Shown here piece after piece: positions 1 through 11,894 of a DNA stretch of 64,000 nt (positions are counted from its first letter, which is position 1; every line of letters starts with the position of its first letter). The DNA is from Vesta saturnalis. Lineage: Eukaryota > Arthropoda > Insecta > Coleoptera > Lampyridae. Where the stretch lies: the NCBI GenBank assembly GCA_036346205.1, contig JARFJB010000821.1, forward strand, positions 2,410,222-2,474,221, given 5' to 3'. The notes below the pieces were generated by a model. The model saw only the letters and a program-made list of their open reading frames with translations. It did not search any database and had not been told where the DNA came from. Made by a program: the position numbers and the translations under genes.

Positions 1-1138
1 ATTATGAAAAGTATATGTTGAAAATATTCATTCAGTGTGGAGAAAATTCGGAAGAAGCGGAACGTTTACACTTGGAGAGTTTCCCAGAAAGGCATCAGCC
101 TAATAAAAAGATATATAAGAGGTAAATAAACGTTAAAGACTTTAAAGCCGCTTTTCTAACATGATTATTCTTGTTATTGCAGGCTACAAAGTAATTTAAA
201 TAATGTAGGGTCATTTACTCGACCACGTCCGAATCATTACGATATAGCAAATCGTGGACAAGATGCCTTAAATGTTTTAGCATGTGTTGAAGCCAACCCA
301 AATACTTCTAGTAGAGAAATTCAACAAGATGTTGGTATTTCCAAAACAAAATCGCTAAAAATTTGGAAACTTTATAAATATAAACCTTATAAGATTCATA
401 TAAACCAATACCTTTATCCAAACGATCTTGAAAAACTATTACCATTTTGCCAATGGTATATTGATAGATGTGCTGCAATACCTAATTTTCATCAAAATAT
501 AATTTGGACAGATGAAGCTCATATAAGTAGTGCTGGTATTTTCAATCGTCACAATCCATCATCACTGGGCAAATGAGAATTTACATGTAACGGTACCTAG
601 GCGTGATCAAGGCAGGTTTGGATTTAATGTTTGGTGTTGCTTAAAAGGGAATAAATTACACTATTGCATTTTTGAAGGAAATCTTACCGCATATCGATAT
701 TTAGAACTATTACGTATTGAGCTTGACGAATTCTTGAATGATTTGCCTCTATCAGAACGAGTCGGTCTTTTTTTCCAGCAAGATGGTGCTCCGGCACAAT
801 GCTATGGTAGTGAGAAATTATTTAACTGATAAATTTCCAAACTGTTGGTTAGGTACGTTTGGACCAATTCCAGGCCACTAAGGTCGCCTGATCTAACAGC
901 TTTGGACTATTTTCTATGGGGTTTCATAAAAAATGAAATTTACAAAAAAACAAACAATACTATGGCAGAATTACAAAACAATTTACATGCTGCTTTTCAA
1001 AAATTAAGCCTCAAATATCAGCTGCAATTTCATCATTACAACGACGATGTCAGTTATGCATTCGACAAAATGGCAGCCAGTTTGAACAATTTATGTAAAA
1101 ATAATATCATTTGTTTGACAGTTGGTTTATTTTTGTAA
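1..1138 (+). pseudogene. Broken mariner-type transposase (DUF4817-like group), left end off window
   Basis: Relic of a Tc1/mariner-superfamily transposase, the enzyme that cuts and pastes its own element. Coding begins in the first bases (frame 3), so the N-terminus lies outside the window. A GT-AG intron fits 122-182. The exon after it encodes a helix-turn-helix stretch, then WTDEAH (first catalytic Asp, about 505-525), FFQQDGAPA (second Asp, about 772-795) and RSPDLTALDYFLWG (third Asp, about 883-925). The frame shifts between the first Asp block and the part starting near 530, and again near 829-845, and stops interrupt it, so it is dead. The His normally following the second Asp block is replaced (APAQC). 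The group is recognised from motif order; the exact clade is not certain. Confidence 0.85.
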
Positions 1139-1674
1139 CCTTGTTCTTAGAATTAAATAATTATACCTTTTGTTTGACATATTTGCTGTGTTTCATTGTT
1201 TTAAATTGTTGCATCGCCCACTTACAAAAGTGCAAACTAACAAATTCGCTTGTAATTCTGTAATTTTCTAAAAGAACCTCTATAAACTATATATTGTTGA
1301 AAAGCTTATAAAATAAGGATCTTAATGAAGTCAAAGCCAACTATGCTTTCCATTAAAAAAAAACTAAGTTTATGTGGCATCTCGACTATTGGTGACCAAA
1401 TTTAAAAATTGACTACTCCATTTGATTCTATGCTAAAAACTGCACAAGAAATGTCTTTACACTTTTTCCTCAATTTTTATCAACAGATGAGATATAGAAC
1501 CCTATCGAAATTTGGAAAAATTCAATTTTGGTCCCTGCATCAAAAATTAAAAAAGATAGCAAATTTTTGTTTTCGCTGTTTAATTTGTCTCAAAAAGTTG
1601 ACCTAATGCTACGTGAACAGTTTTGCTCTAACAGTAATAGTTACCGAGATACCCATCAAAATCGGTCCACCCAG
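1139..1674. other. AT-rich interval without a gene
   Basis: No credible coding sequence. A 65-codon frame at 1409-1606 has biased composition and no recognisable motif. Probably 3' noncoding sequence of the preceding element. Confidence 0.5.
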
Positions 1675-1948
1675 TACATGTGATTTTGTAAATACAATAG
1701 AGGCCCTGTTAGAGTGAAAAAATACACAATTTTTTTGGGTTAAATTACATAAAAACGAAGTATTTAACAAAATGGAATTTCGTTTTATGAAATAAAGTTT
1801 AATTAGAATATTGAAATATGTACATCATAACCCCTATAAGTGCTATGCCTATGTATAAACTAAACGAAATGATGCAGTCCTACCAACTGTGTAAAATTTC
1901 AAATTTGCGGGAAATTCAACTTGACCCCATTCTTTTTGGCTCACGCTG
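1675..1948 (+). mobile_element. Right terminal part of a mariner-like element
   Basis: Noncoding sequence ending in a mariner-like terminus: the complement reads TACAGCGTGAGCCAAAAAG and abuts a TA at 1949-1950, directly followed by Penelope-like coding sequence. The same end and the same junction are present at 9826. The insertion into the Penelope-like element therefore predates the duplication. Confidence 0.6.
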
Positions 1949-1950
1949 TA

Positions 1951-3160
1951 AGTAAATATTTTGCCGGTTTCGTTCTCTACGAGAACCTATTGAATATATT
2001 GATATATTCCAATAGATGCAACAATTTTTTTCAGAGCTGTCTTAAGACATGTTCAGTGCGATGATAAATTCTACAAACAGCTATATGGTGTAGCAATCGG
2101 TACCTCTCTGAGTGCTGCTGTAGCTAATTTTTACGTGGAAAATTTTAAAATATTGGCTTTACAAAATGTACCTAAAAACATTTAGTTTGGTAAACATTTG
2201 TAGATGACACATTTGTTATTAGGAGATATGGAGAAAAAGCACTATACTACACTAATAATTCTCTATCTTTTAAAGTTTGCCAAAAGCCGACACACGCTAA
2301 TAGATACCTTCATAAATTATCAAACCATCATCCACGTCGAAAAATTGGTGTAATTAAATTTTGAGTGGATCGATATAAAGGAATTTGTGTACCTGAATTT
2401 TTGTAAGATGAATATAAGTATTTAACAAAATCACTACAAGCTAATGGGTATTCACTTACAGATATTAATAATTTTATTACACTTGCTAGACATAAGCAGA
2501 AAGAAAAACTAGTGCTTAATGTTGGTACCTATAGTCACGGCAAAATCTTTTCCGTTGTGGGGGTGAAATTGTTAAAGAGAGACAAACAACATACCAACTT
2601 TCATAATAACCCTGATAATTACAAATGATATATCTATGTTAGTGAAATACACGTTGTTGGGTTGCTGCCGAATAAATTACAATGTTGTCAGCTCTTCTGT
2701 TTACATATAACTTCTAATTTTGACGTTTTCCACATACGTTTTAATTCCCAATATTAATTGATGATAAATATAAGCTCCTCCAAATTATACATGACTACTT
2801 CAAAATGTTATAATTGCTTAATCATCGCAAAATGATCTAAGAACTGTTAAAAGTATTGTTACTTAGTTGAGAACGAGTATTTCCATCAAAAACTAATTTT
2901 CAAAATAAATGTAAACAATATAACCTAAGTATTATGTTGACGTCGAATTTCATACGTTTGGCAACAATGTCAAGCGCTGACGTTTATCCCCACATTGGAA
3001 AAGAGTTTGCCGCGACTCTATCACCTTCTTTCCTTTTATATCTAATGTTACAAATAGAATTGAAAAAATCCTAATGAATCATGGCATCAGAACTGTTTTT
3101 CAACCTTTAAGAAAGATTAAAGAACATTTAAGGTCACGTAAAGAACACAGACACCTCAAC
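1951..3160 (+). pseudogene. Penelope-like element reverse transcriptase relic, copy A
   Basis: Fragments in several frames match a Penelope-like retroelement reverse transcriptase. Seen are a block around 2060-2150 with YGVAIGTSLSAAVANFYVE (palm motif), VDDTFVIRRYGEK near 2195-2240 (the catalytic Asp pair), DEYKYLTKSLQANGYS near 2408-2455, and near 3030-3150 a stretch like the linker that precedes the GIY-YIG endonuclease (VTNRIEKIL...QPLRKIKEHLRS). No endonuclease domain is seen. Stops and frameshifts throughout; not functional. About 490 bp inside it (2532-3020) is missing from copy B and may be a separate insertion. Confidence 0.75.
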
Positions 3161-3164
3161 TTTC

Positions 3165-3262
3165 ACTTTTGACCTTGGGAATTCCCAAGGTTATTTTGAC
3201 CTTGAGGCTGACCTTCGTTTTGACATTGGAGTTGACATCGGGCCTGACCTTAGAGTTGACTG
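3165..3262. repeat. Cluster of TGACCTT motifs
   Basis: A degenerate short repeat in which TGACCTT occurs four times within about 80 bp, near 3173, 3200, 3211 and 3247, interspersed with TTGACATT and GTTGAC variants. TGACCTT is the complement of the AAGGTCA half-site of nuclear receptors. The paralogous stretch near 10610-10700 keeps only two of the four. Confidence 0.5.
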
Positions 3263-3370
3263 AGCCAAAAAAAGGGGTCCTAATGTTACTTTGTAAGGCA
3301 GGTATAGGAAGCTGTTCTTAGGTCTGAGTTCCTGATCTGAATTTGTATTCTAATAAGACAAATACAGACA

Positions 3371-3830
3371 GTGTAAGGTAAATCTAAAAATTAAATATGA
3401 ATGAAAATGGTTAACTGTATTGGTATTTTTTAAAGTTAACAAAGCATTCATATCTATTTCTATCTATCTAACTTGCCTAACTAATAACTGTTTTTGTTTT
3501 ACAGCATGAATTTATTTTTCCCAATGAGTTTATTATAAAATATACTGCATAGTTATCATAAAAAAATGTTATTAAAATTATTACAGATAGCGTAAGGTGA
3601 GACTAAAATTAATTATGAATGTAAATGGTTAAATCCTATTATTGATATCTTATAGAAGCAGATGACCTTGGTATTTTTAAAGTTAACATGTGTTTATGTC
3701 AATCTCTATAATCTAACATGAAGTTTAAATATCATTCTGACATGAAATATTTTTGTTTTACAGCGTGAATTTATTTTTCGTAGTGAGTCTATTATAAAAG
3801 AGACTGTATAATTATCCTAAAAAATGGTAC
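3371..3830. repeat. Two tandem units of a dispersed repeat
   Basis: Two consecutive units of about 215-240 bp. Each runs from an AGnGTAAGGTnA/CTAAAATTAA block through TTTTACAGC(A/G)TGAATTTATTT to TATTATAAAA. The same units occur at 10800-11250, and diverged versions at 15965-16400 and 18500-18610. No coding potential seen. Confidence 0.7.
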
Positions 3831-3839
3831 CAAATGAAT

Positions 3840-6390
3840 TTTTTTCTTGATGTTCCAACTCTTCAAAATCTGCTTTTAGTGCCTTACTTCACGCCAGGAA
3901 TTTTTTGTTAAAGTACGATCTTTAAAGCTATCCAGAGTTTTATCCCACAATACAGTGTCAGGGTATTTTGAACACCCTGTATACGTAGTAGGTAATTTTG
4001 TTTGTAGTCTTATGTAATTAGTTAGATTCCGTATATAAATATTTTTTTTTGTTGTCAAATTAAGTTTTATAGTAAATTTGTGTTTAACGTGTATGGCGAG
4101 CTTTAGATTCTTTGTTTGTGAAATTATTATTCCGAAATTTAGGTTGTTTTTCCTTATTATTTCTCGTTTATAGAAGATTGATTAACGCTTATTTGTAAAT
4201 AGTTGTATATAAGTTTAATTAAGGTTTATTTCGTTTGATTTCCGTAAAATATAATAGAAAATTAAGTAATTTAAATAAATAGTGAGGATTTATCTGTATG
4301 ATGTCATGGTAGCGCCATACAGACGCTTACGTATAGTTGTCCAGTTTATTATTAGGTATGTTGGTTTTGATTTATAGAGATTGCATGTGGGCCTTATTGT
4401 TCGTACTTTAAGGTAAACATACAGAGGCTGTATTCGTTGATCTTGCTGACGTGTTGTTTTTCAAAATTTACCGAGTCCTTACGGACGAAAACGAATTTAT
4501 GTAGTGGGGTATTAAATCTTCCCCTTCCGTTTTTTTAATTGGTTGAATTATATTAGATAAGATTTTTTTTATGAGTAGTGGGATGCAAATTCAAAGATGG
4601 ATTTTGTGAATAATTTTTTGAGAGTCTAAGACAGATCACGCTTTCGAGTAGTTGTACGTTGCCGCTTGTGTTACGCTTTAAGGGGTGGTTTAGAACGTTG
4701 AAATTTTGGACCTTGTGGTGTTTAACGAACGTATTTTTTGTTGTGTAGTAAGGGTAGTTTAGCTACTCCTGAAGTACCTGTGAAAGGGATTTTTTAAAAT
4801 TGTTCATCACCAAAGGATTATACTTAGTGCCGATTTCGGTTTTACGTAAAGTTACCTAGAGGACATCGTCGTGTTGTTTAGTGCTTCTGTGACCTCTTTG
4901 GGTTTATATCGCTTCTGCGGATTTTAAAATCATCGTTCTTGCAGTGCCTCTTAATTATCGTATAAAGCGTGTGTAAAGACAAAGAAACTTTCGCAATATA
5001 TTAAAATTTAACGTTATTTAAATCAAGTTATTAACATTTTGGATTATAGTGGAAATAAAACCAGTTAAAAGATTTAAGTTATCAACAAGTTTGAACGCTC
5101 AAATTATTAGTATTTTAAAAGAAGTTTTAATTTATGCATAACATTTTAACGCGATTCAACAAGATCGTTTGTGTATCATAGAACAATAGTCAACATTTCA
5201 TTCATCATTTGCCAGACCAGGAGATTTAATTTCCGTTGTAGCAGAGACCGACCATCATTTTCATATTGTAACACAGAAGTGGTGTAATTCTAGACCTTTA
5301 AGGTAACATAATATTGTTTTTTATTGATATTTCAAGATTTATTATTTGTGTGTTTCGAATTATTTTTTGTGTCAATGAAGGTTTGAAAGCGGTGCTATTT
5401 TTTTGTTATTAAAGTAAGTTGTTTTAAATTTATTTAGCGTAATTAATTAATAGTTTTCCGCCTTCACCCTTTGTTATTTATTTTGATTTTATTAGTAAAG
5501 GGCAATTGACCCTATTGTAGTGTGGGTATATTATCCATGAATTATATATTTAGGTTTACGATTTAGTACGGCGTAAGCAGATTCTGATCAGACTTCCTGT
5601 CGCCTTTTAAGTATTTGTTTTTTTGTTATACGCATTATCGTATGTTTATATTTTTTATATTTATCCTTTTTATTATTTTATTATAGTTTGTTAGGTTTTA
5701 TAAATGTGTTTTAATTCTATGGAAACCCTTTTGTGTTACATAAAAGTTTTTTTGCAAGTTACCGGTAATTTAGTTTTAACGTAACAAAGTTAGTTTTTTT
5801 GTTTTATTGAGTAATAGCGTTATAATATTTAGTATTTTATTTGATTTTTTAGTTGAGTATTAATTCATTTAGAGTTCATTTTTAGATTTTTTTGTTTTGT
5901 TTATTATTTAATGCCTAATTATTTACACTGAGGTGTAGTAACGTAAATTTATTGAGTGTTTATCACGCTTTTATTTGACAAGCGTGTAGTGTTTTTTGAA
6001 GCCCGATTTCAGGTTTGCTGAGTTGCTGTCCAGCACACCTGGGATTGATTACGGATAGGTAAGCGTATGTTTTTGTATGTTTAGACACGCTATGTACTCG
6101 TAATTTTGGCACGACAACCCTTATTTTGACTACCAAACATTCTGGCGCCCAAACCCTCGATTTTGTCTTCATCTATTGTGACTTACGAAGATTTACTATT
6201 CTGGATGTGCAAAATTTTTTAACATCTGACCTACACCCATACGCTGGCTAGTCGGGGCAAAAAGGCCAATTTATCTGTAATCCCGTTCTACCACCCGTTT
6301 ATACCGTTACAACAGGTCTGTTTTCCACGAGGGAAATTAGGACCTCACAATCAATATCTTCAGCCATTTTATTCATAGCCTTTTTGACTG
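3840..6390 (-). pseudogene. MADF-domain exon, copy A, split by an insertion
   Basis: The same MADF (Adf-1-like, Myb/SANT-related DNA-binding) exon as at 11244-11438, read on the minus strand. Its 5' part lies at about 6312-6390 and its 3' part at about 3846-3955; the 2356-bp insertion 3956-6311 separates them. Visible residues in the 3' part include VLWDKTLDSFKDRTLTKNSW. Compared with copy B the region after NSW is shortened and shifted, so this copy is inactive independently of the insertion. Confidence 0.7.
3956..6311. mobile_element. 2.36-kb TG...CA insertion, probable solo LTR
   Basis: The segment begins TGTCAGGGT and ends CCGTTACA. It is flanked on both sides by the 4-base duplication ACAG (3952-3955 and 6312-6315). 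The homologous, uninterrupted site in copy B is at 11383-11386 (AATACAGGTCTG), so the boundaries are given by a direct comparison of filled and empty sites. TG...CA ends and a 4-bp duplication are typical of Ty3/gypsy-type LTRs. No reverse transcriptase or other retroelement coding sequence is inside, hence a solo LTR is the simplest reading, though an unusually long one. A non-LTR explanation is not excluded. Confidence 0.7.
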
Positions 6391-6639
6391 GGAGCTGACA
6401 AAACGACTAAAATTCGTTGTGTGTGAAAACTTGCGTTTAATCACGTAGGCCATTACTTTCTAAGAACGGCGCGGTCGCCGTCATTTGTAGTGGCAATCTA
6501 TGGCTGTTAAACGTCACAAAAAGGTGAAACTTTACATTTTCAAAATATATACACTTTTTACGCAAAGTTATCCACCGTTAAGTTATTTAACAAGCATCAT
6601 AGATATGTTCATAACAAGTTAAGAAAGATACTGTTATTT

Positions 6640-7120
6640 TACCTCACCTATTTAGCAAAAGTATATTTTTATGTGTCTAATCTTGGAAACGTAGAAATAC
6701 GTTTTGGACAAATGAAATATTTTAAACGTGTATGTTGGGTTGCTAGCTAGTAGGCGTTAATAAGATTTATTGCAGTAATTATAAAAAGGCGGAAACTATT
6801 TTATCATATAAGCTTTGTTTATATAAACAAGGATATAAGTAATTTTAGTTACGAAAACGTAGCTAATTTTGTCGTAAAACATACAGATTTTATGTATCTA
6901 ATCTTAGAAACTTAGAAATACGTGTTCAACAAATTGAATTCAAAAGAACAAGTCATGTTTTAATGGGTAGGTAGAGTATGTTGGGTTTCCAGATTTATTA
7001 CAGGAAAAATTTCGCTTAACTATTTTATCGTATAAGTGTTAGTCTTTATCAAAAAGGAGCTAATTTTGCCGTAAAACTTACAGGTATTGGTTTTTCATAT
7101 CTTTTATAACAGTGAAGATG
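6640..7120. repeat. Internal tandem units of copy A
   Basis: Two to three degenerate units of roughly 220-250 bp. Each carries TCTAATCTTnGAAACnTAGAAATACGT, then a TATGTTGGGT block, TTTATTnCAG, and ACTATTTTATCnTATAAG followed by GTCGTAAAAC. The corresponding units in copy B are at 11895-12360, and a diverged relative is at 62640-63010. Confidence 0.65.
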
Positions 7121-7783
7121 ATGTGCGTAACCCGAAAGTATAACATATGTTTCGATAATGTTTCTTATGTGGGAGTAAACAAAAATTTTTTTGTAAAGGT
7201 AACATATCACAAAAATGGAACATAGGTTTAGTGTTATTACACATTTATTTTAATACCCTTTTATAAAGTTAATAGTGGATGGTGATCGTTTAACCGAGGA
7301 AACTGTATCGGTATAATTTAAATAACCATGCATTGTGATGTTAGCACCACATAAATTCTTATGTTGTGAGACCTTTTGAAGAATGTTTTTACGTCTTGTT
7401 CATTACAAAAACATTTTCATAATGAAAACTAATCATCTAAAATCGAACCATTTAAACAAAAATTTACTTTGTTTTCTTAATTACGGCCCTGATTTTTTAT
7501 ACATAATATACACACTTTATATATATTTTATTGTTTAATTACAATTTTTAAACCTATTTTATGATTATCGGAGAAAATGTAAGTGTGAGCCTGTATCCCT
7601 CCGAATAACATTTAAACTGAATTTTCTTCATAAATGGACTTTTGCTAACTGTGCTTTCCTCATCAAATTAATGAAATCACAGAATGTTTAATTTTGTAAA
7701 AATTTTATAATCAAAATTACAATCAATAAAATATAAATGGACAAATAACATTTGATGACAAGAAAATTTAACATAACTCAACA

Positions 7784-8327
7784 TTTACTTACTTATCAAG
7801 TGTATAATATGAGTGTTAGTCTTGATAAAGACTGTTTGTTGAAAAGGTAAATGCAGTGTAATGGAAATAAAGTAGGAAAAGGAACGTAAAAAGAACGAAT
7901 TAACGAAAGGTAATAATGATAATGAGAATAACAAAATGGCAGAAAATGGTATAAAATAGGAAAAACAGTAATGAAACGAGAATAATAAGGGCGGTAAAAT
8001 GTAAGTGAATGTAATTAAGATTATGAATTTTAGTAATAAATAGTGTAATGTTTATATGATTTAGTAATTTAGCATTTTCACATTGGTGAAACTGATAAAG
8101 GAATAAAACTAAATTTTTTCTCGTTTTTAATAGTTCTCTTCTATTCATTGCTGGTACGTCGCTTACAATTTGTAAATTATCTCTATTCATTCTGTTTTAT
8201 TTGCTAAATAGATTCATCAAGAACTGTTTCTTTTAGAACCAACAGTTGTTGTGTTTTCAATAAGCTAAGAATAAACATAAAATTGAGGTTACGATGTGTA
8301 ATTTTTGTATTTTATTTACAATAGAAA
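7784..8327. other. AT-rich interval without a gene
   Basis: Between the end of repeat copy A and the next mariner relic. A 96-codon minus-strand frame at 7900-8190 is hydrophobic low-complexity sequence with no motif; I do not call it a gene. Confidence 0.5.
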
Positions 8328-9372
8328 ATGCCTTTATCCCAGGAGCAAAAGGAGCTCATTATCAATGGTACCTAAGAAGGAAAGCTGGACCTATTGCAGT
8401 CATGCCGACAACATTTGAAGAAACATTTCCGATGTTCAACATACAGTACATTTGTTAAAGAGAAGCATAAATTGTTTCATTTTGATGTTCATAATTGTAT
8501 CTATAAGAAGAAGTCAACTCACCAAAGTGTTAACTGAAGAAACTGTAAATGATTTACAACAACGAATAGAATGAAGTCCTACTAAATCGTTGAGAAAATT
8601 AAGTGCACAATTAGGTGAGTTTCTTACACTTCTAAATTTTAGTTCTTTATTACTAAAAACAAATTACAATAATTATTAATGCCCACAAATTGAGTGTTTA
8701 AGTTAATATTTATGTTCTTTAAATTTATGTTCATTTAACAGCTTTATCGATTTGTATTGCAGGTTTGGCTTTGTCGCAGAGTATTGAAAGTGAATTTGCA
8801 TATGTACTCTTACAAAGTGACAGCTGTACAACAATTGTTACTTGCTGATCATGGTCAATGTTTACAATACTGTGAATGGTTCCACAATAATCTGAACAAC
8901 GATGATGTTCTAAATTTGACATTTATGTGAGGAGCATTATTTCACTTGTCTGGTTACATAAATAATCAAAATTTTCAGGTTAGCAGCTGACAATCCACAC
9001 AATTTTGTTGAAATAGGGTGAATTACTGTCAAGACGTAGGATAATTGGATCATATTTTTAATGATACAATAAATGCTGAATGTTATCGAACACATATTGC
9101 AACCATTCATAGAAGAGTTGCATGATGAAATCAGAAATGGGTATTTTCAGCAGGACAATGCACTGCCACATGTTGCTAATGCAAGCATAGTTTTTTACAA
9201 TTTTTATGAGGCTAATCAGCAGAGGAATTTCCAAGTTCCTGATTTGATGCCTTTAGATTTCTTTTTATTTGGATACTTGAAAAATAAAGTGTTTCGAAAC
9301 CGTTTACATACTTTAGAAGAATTACAAGAAGCAATTATTAGAGAAGTTCAAAACATTGATGGAAACTGGTAG
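8328..9372 (+). pseudogene. Broken mariner-type transposase, second family
   Basis: Transposase relic of a family different from the one at position 1. Coding can start at the ATG at 8328 (MPLSQEQKELIING). A GT-AG intron fits 8615-8762. After it come RRVLKVNLHMYSYKV, the degraded first catalytic block near 8917-8990 (FM, stop, GALFHLSGYINNQNF; the SDEA core is lost), YFQQDNALPHVANAS near 9140-9190 (second Asp) and VPDLMPLDFFLFGYLKNKVF near 9230-9295 (third Asp). About 40 residues between the second and third Asp blocks are shortened by a deletion. Stops and the missing first Asp make it inactive. Confidence 0.82.
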
Positions 9373-9564
9373 CTTTATTTGAAAAATAAGAAAAGACAAG
9401 TAAATTTGTGTATAGCCAATAATGGCCGTCATTTTCAACATTTACTATAGTTTTTTGTCTAAATTTATGCATACTATAAACGTGTTTGAATAGGAATTTA
9501 GCTACACTATATTTTTTTATTTAACAATCACATTTGACTTTGTATCTAGTCCTAATTTATTTTT
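9373..9564. other. Short noncoding interval
   Basis: AT-rich sequence between the relic transposase and repeat copy B; nothing recognised. Confidence 0.5.
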
Positions 9565-9828
9565 GTACATCTGATTTTGACAATACAATAGAGGCCCTCT
9601 TAGAGTGAAAAAATATACTATTTTTTGGGGCTAAATTACATAAAAACGAAGTATTTAAAAAAATGAAATTTCGCTTTATGAAATAAAGTTTAATTAGAAT
9701 ATTGAAATATGTACTTTGTAACCCCTATAAGTATAAACTAAAGGAAATGACAGTGTCCTACCAACTGTGTAAAATTTCAAATTTGTGGGAAATTCAACTT
9801 GACCCCATTCTTTTTGTCTCACGCTGTA

Positions 9829-10600
9829 AGTAAATATTTTGCCGATTTCGTTGAATAATTTCAAAATTGAAGAGGATGATGTAATGGCCAGTTTTGATGT
9901 TGTTTCACTATTTACAAATGTTTCTCTATGAGAACCTATTGAATATATTGATATTTTCCATAAGACACAACAATTTTTTTTCAGAGCTGTCTTACGACTT
10001 ATTTTCAGTGTGATGATAAATTCTACGAACAGCTATATGGTGTAGCAATCGGTACCTCTCTGAGTGCTGCTATAGCTAATTTTTACGTGGAAAATTTTAA
10101 AATATTGGCTTTACAAAATGTACCTAAAAACATTTAGTTTGGTAGATGACACATTTGTTATTAGGAGATATGGAGAAAAAGCACTATACTACACTAATAA
10201 TTCTCTATCTTTTAAAGTTTGCCAAAAGCCAACACACGCTATAGATACTTAAATTATCAAACCATCATCACGTGGAAAAATTGGTGTAATTAAATTTTAG
10301 TGGATCGATATAAAAATTTGTGAACCTGAATTTTTGTAAGATGAATATAAGTATTTAACAAAATCACTACAAGCTAATGGGTATTCACTTACAGATATTA
10401 ATAATTTTATTACACTTCAGACATAAGCAGAAAGAAAACTAGTGCTTAATGTTGGTACTATCACTTCTTTCCTTTTATACCTAATGTTACAAATAGAATT
10501 GGAAAAATTCTAATTAATCATGCCATCAGAACTGTTTTTCAACCTTTAAGAAAGATTAAAGAACATTTAAGGTCACGTAAAGATGTAAAGAACACGAATC
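9829..10600 (+). pseudogene. Penelope-like element reverse transcriptase relic, copy B
   Basis: Retains an upstream portion lost in copy A: MASFDVVSLFTNVSL near 9892-9930, the RT motif typical of Penelope-like elements. After it come the palm block near 10035-10110, LVDDTFVIRRYGEK near 10140-10185 (catalytic Asp pair) and the pre-endonuclease linker (NRIGKILINHAIRTVFQPLR) near 10493-10555. Frameshifts and a stop just after FTNVSL disable it. It is shorter than copy A because the 2532-3020 block is absent. Confidence 0.78.
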
Positions 10601-10799
10601 AACTTTCACTTTGACCTTGGAATTAAGGTTATTTTGTTTTAGGCTGACCTTCGTTTTGACATTGGAGTTGACATCGGCCTGTTAGAGTTGACTTTGAGCC
10701 AAAAAAGTCCTAATGTTACTTTGTAAGGCAGGTACAAAGTTGTTCTTAGGTCTGAGTTTGATCTGAATTTGTATTCTAATAAGAGCTAGCCTCAAACAA

Positions 10800-11250
10800 G
10801 TACAGACAGTGTAAGGTAAATCTAAAATTAAATATGAATGAAAATGGTTAAACTGTATTGGTATTTTTTAAAGTTAACAAAGCATTCATATCTATTTCTA
10901 TCTATCTAACTTTAACTAATAACTGTTTTTTTTACAGCATGAATTTATTTTTAATGAGATTATTATAAAATAGCTGCATAGTTATCATAAAAATGTTATT
11001 AAAATTATTACAGATAGCGTAAGTGAGACTAAAATTAATTATGAATGAAAATGGTTAAATCCTATTATTGATATCTTATAGAAGCAGATGACCTTGGTAT
11101 TTTTTAAAGTTAACATGTGTTTATGTCAATCTCTATAATCTAACATGAAGTTTAAATATCTTTCTGACATGAAATGTTTTTGTTTTACAGCGTGAATTTA
11201 TTTTTCGTAATGAGTTTATTATAAAAGAGACTGCATAATTATCCTAAAAA
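10800..11250. repeat. Two tandem units of a dispersed repeat (copy B)
   Basis: Counterpart of 3371-3830, with several short deletions. TTTACAGCATGAATTTATTT at about 10933 and TTTACAGCGTGAATTTATTT at about 11183 mark equivalent points of the two units, 250 bp apart. Confidence 0.65.
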
Positions 11251-11252
11251 AT

Positions 11253-11438
11253 GTTACCAAATGCATTTTTTTCTTGATGTTCCAACTTTTCAAAATCTGC
11301 TTTTAGTGCCTGACAAACTTGACGCCATGCATTTCGTGTTAAAATGCGATCTTTAAAGCTATCCAAAGTTATATCCCACAATACAGGTCTGTTTTCCACG
11401 AGGACCTCACAATCAATATGTTCAGCCATTTTATTCAC
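11253..11438 (-). pseudogene. MADF-domain exon (Adf-1-like DNA-binding)
   Basis: An ATG at 11438 opens a frame encoding a clear MADF-type Myb/SANT-like domain: LVENRPVLWD, then SFKDRILTRNAWRQV and ADFEKLEHQEK. MADF domains bind DNA in insect regulators and in the accessory protein of PIF/Harbinger transposons. A splice donor (GGTAAC) overlaps the last codons near 11258-11262, so this looks like a first exon whose later exons I cannot identify. The paralogous copy at 3840-6390 is broken. Lying inside a repeated segment, it is more likely transposon-linked or a pseudogene fragment than a single-copy gene, though this copy has no internal stop. Confidence 0.55.
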
Positions 11439-11894
11439 AACTTTCTTGACTGGGAGCTGACAAACGACTAAAATTCGTTGTGTGTGAAAACTTCCGTTTA
11501 ATCATGTAGGCCATTACTTTCTAAGAACGGCGTGGTCGCCGTCAATTGTAGTGGCAATCGATGGCTGCTGAACGTCACATCTACGGCGCCGTGCCGTTGC
11601 CACCCTGTCTGAAAAATTCCATGCATGTCCTCAGTTCACTAAAGGAATGTGGTCGTACGTCTTTTAACGTGCGTCCAAAACCATTGTGTGTGAAAGCAGG
11701 GTAAGTGTTATCGAAACGTTTAGACTGTATAACTTAAATATAAAAATACGACATAAAAAACCCAAAAAAGATAAGTATGTGTAATAATGGTGAAAGTTTA
11801 CATTTTCGCAAAGTTATCCACCGTTAAGTTATTTAACAAGCATCATAGATATGTTCTTAACATATTATGAAAGATACTGTTATTTTTCCTCACT

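Larger units (their letters stand above)
1675..7783 (+). repeat. Directly repeated segment, copy A (contains a nested insertion)
   Basis: This stretch aligns by eye, in the same order and orientation, with 9565-13056. Shared blocks in order: a mariner right terminus, a Penelope-like reverse transcriptase, TGACCTT-rich sequence, two tandem units of about 230 bp, a MADF exon on the minus strand, and another set of tandem units. Copy A is longer because it contains a 2.36-kb insertion at 3956-6311 and about 490 bp near 2532-3020 absent from copy B. Copy B in turn has about 230 bp near 11580-11810 missing here. It is either a segmental duplication or two copies of one composite element. The edges at 1675/9565 and 7783/13056 are where similarity stops. 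Confidence 0.85.

Noticed and set aside
11690..11720. Second hammerhead motif (ATCGAAACG), also near 62665
   Set aside because: GAAACG is present, but no CTGATGA half lies at a suitable distance.
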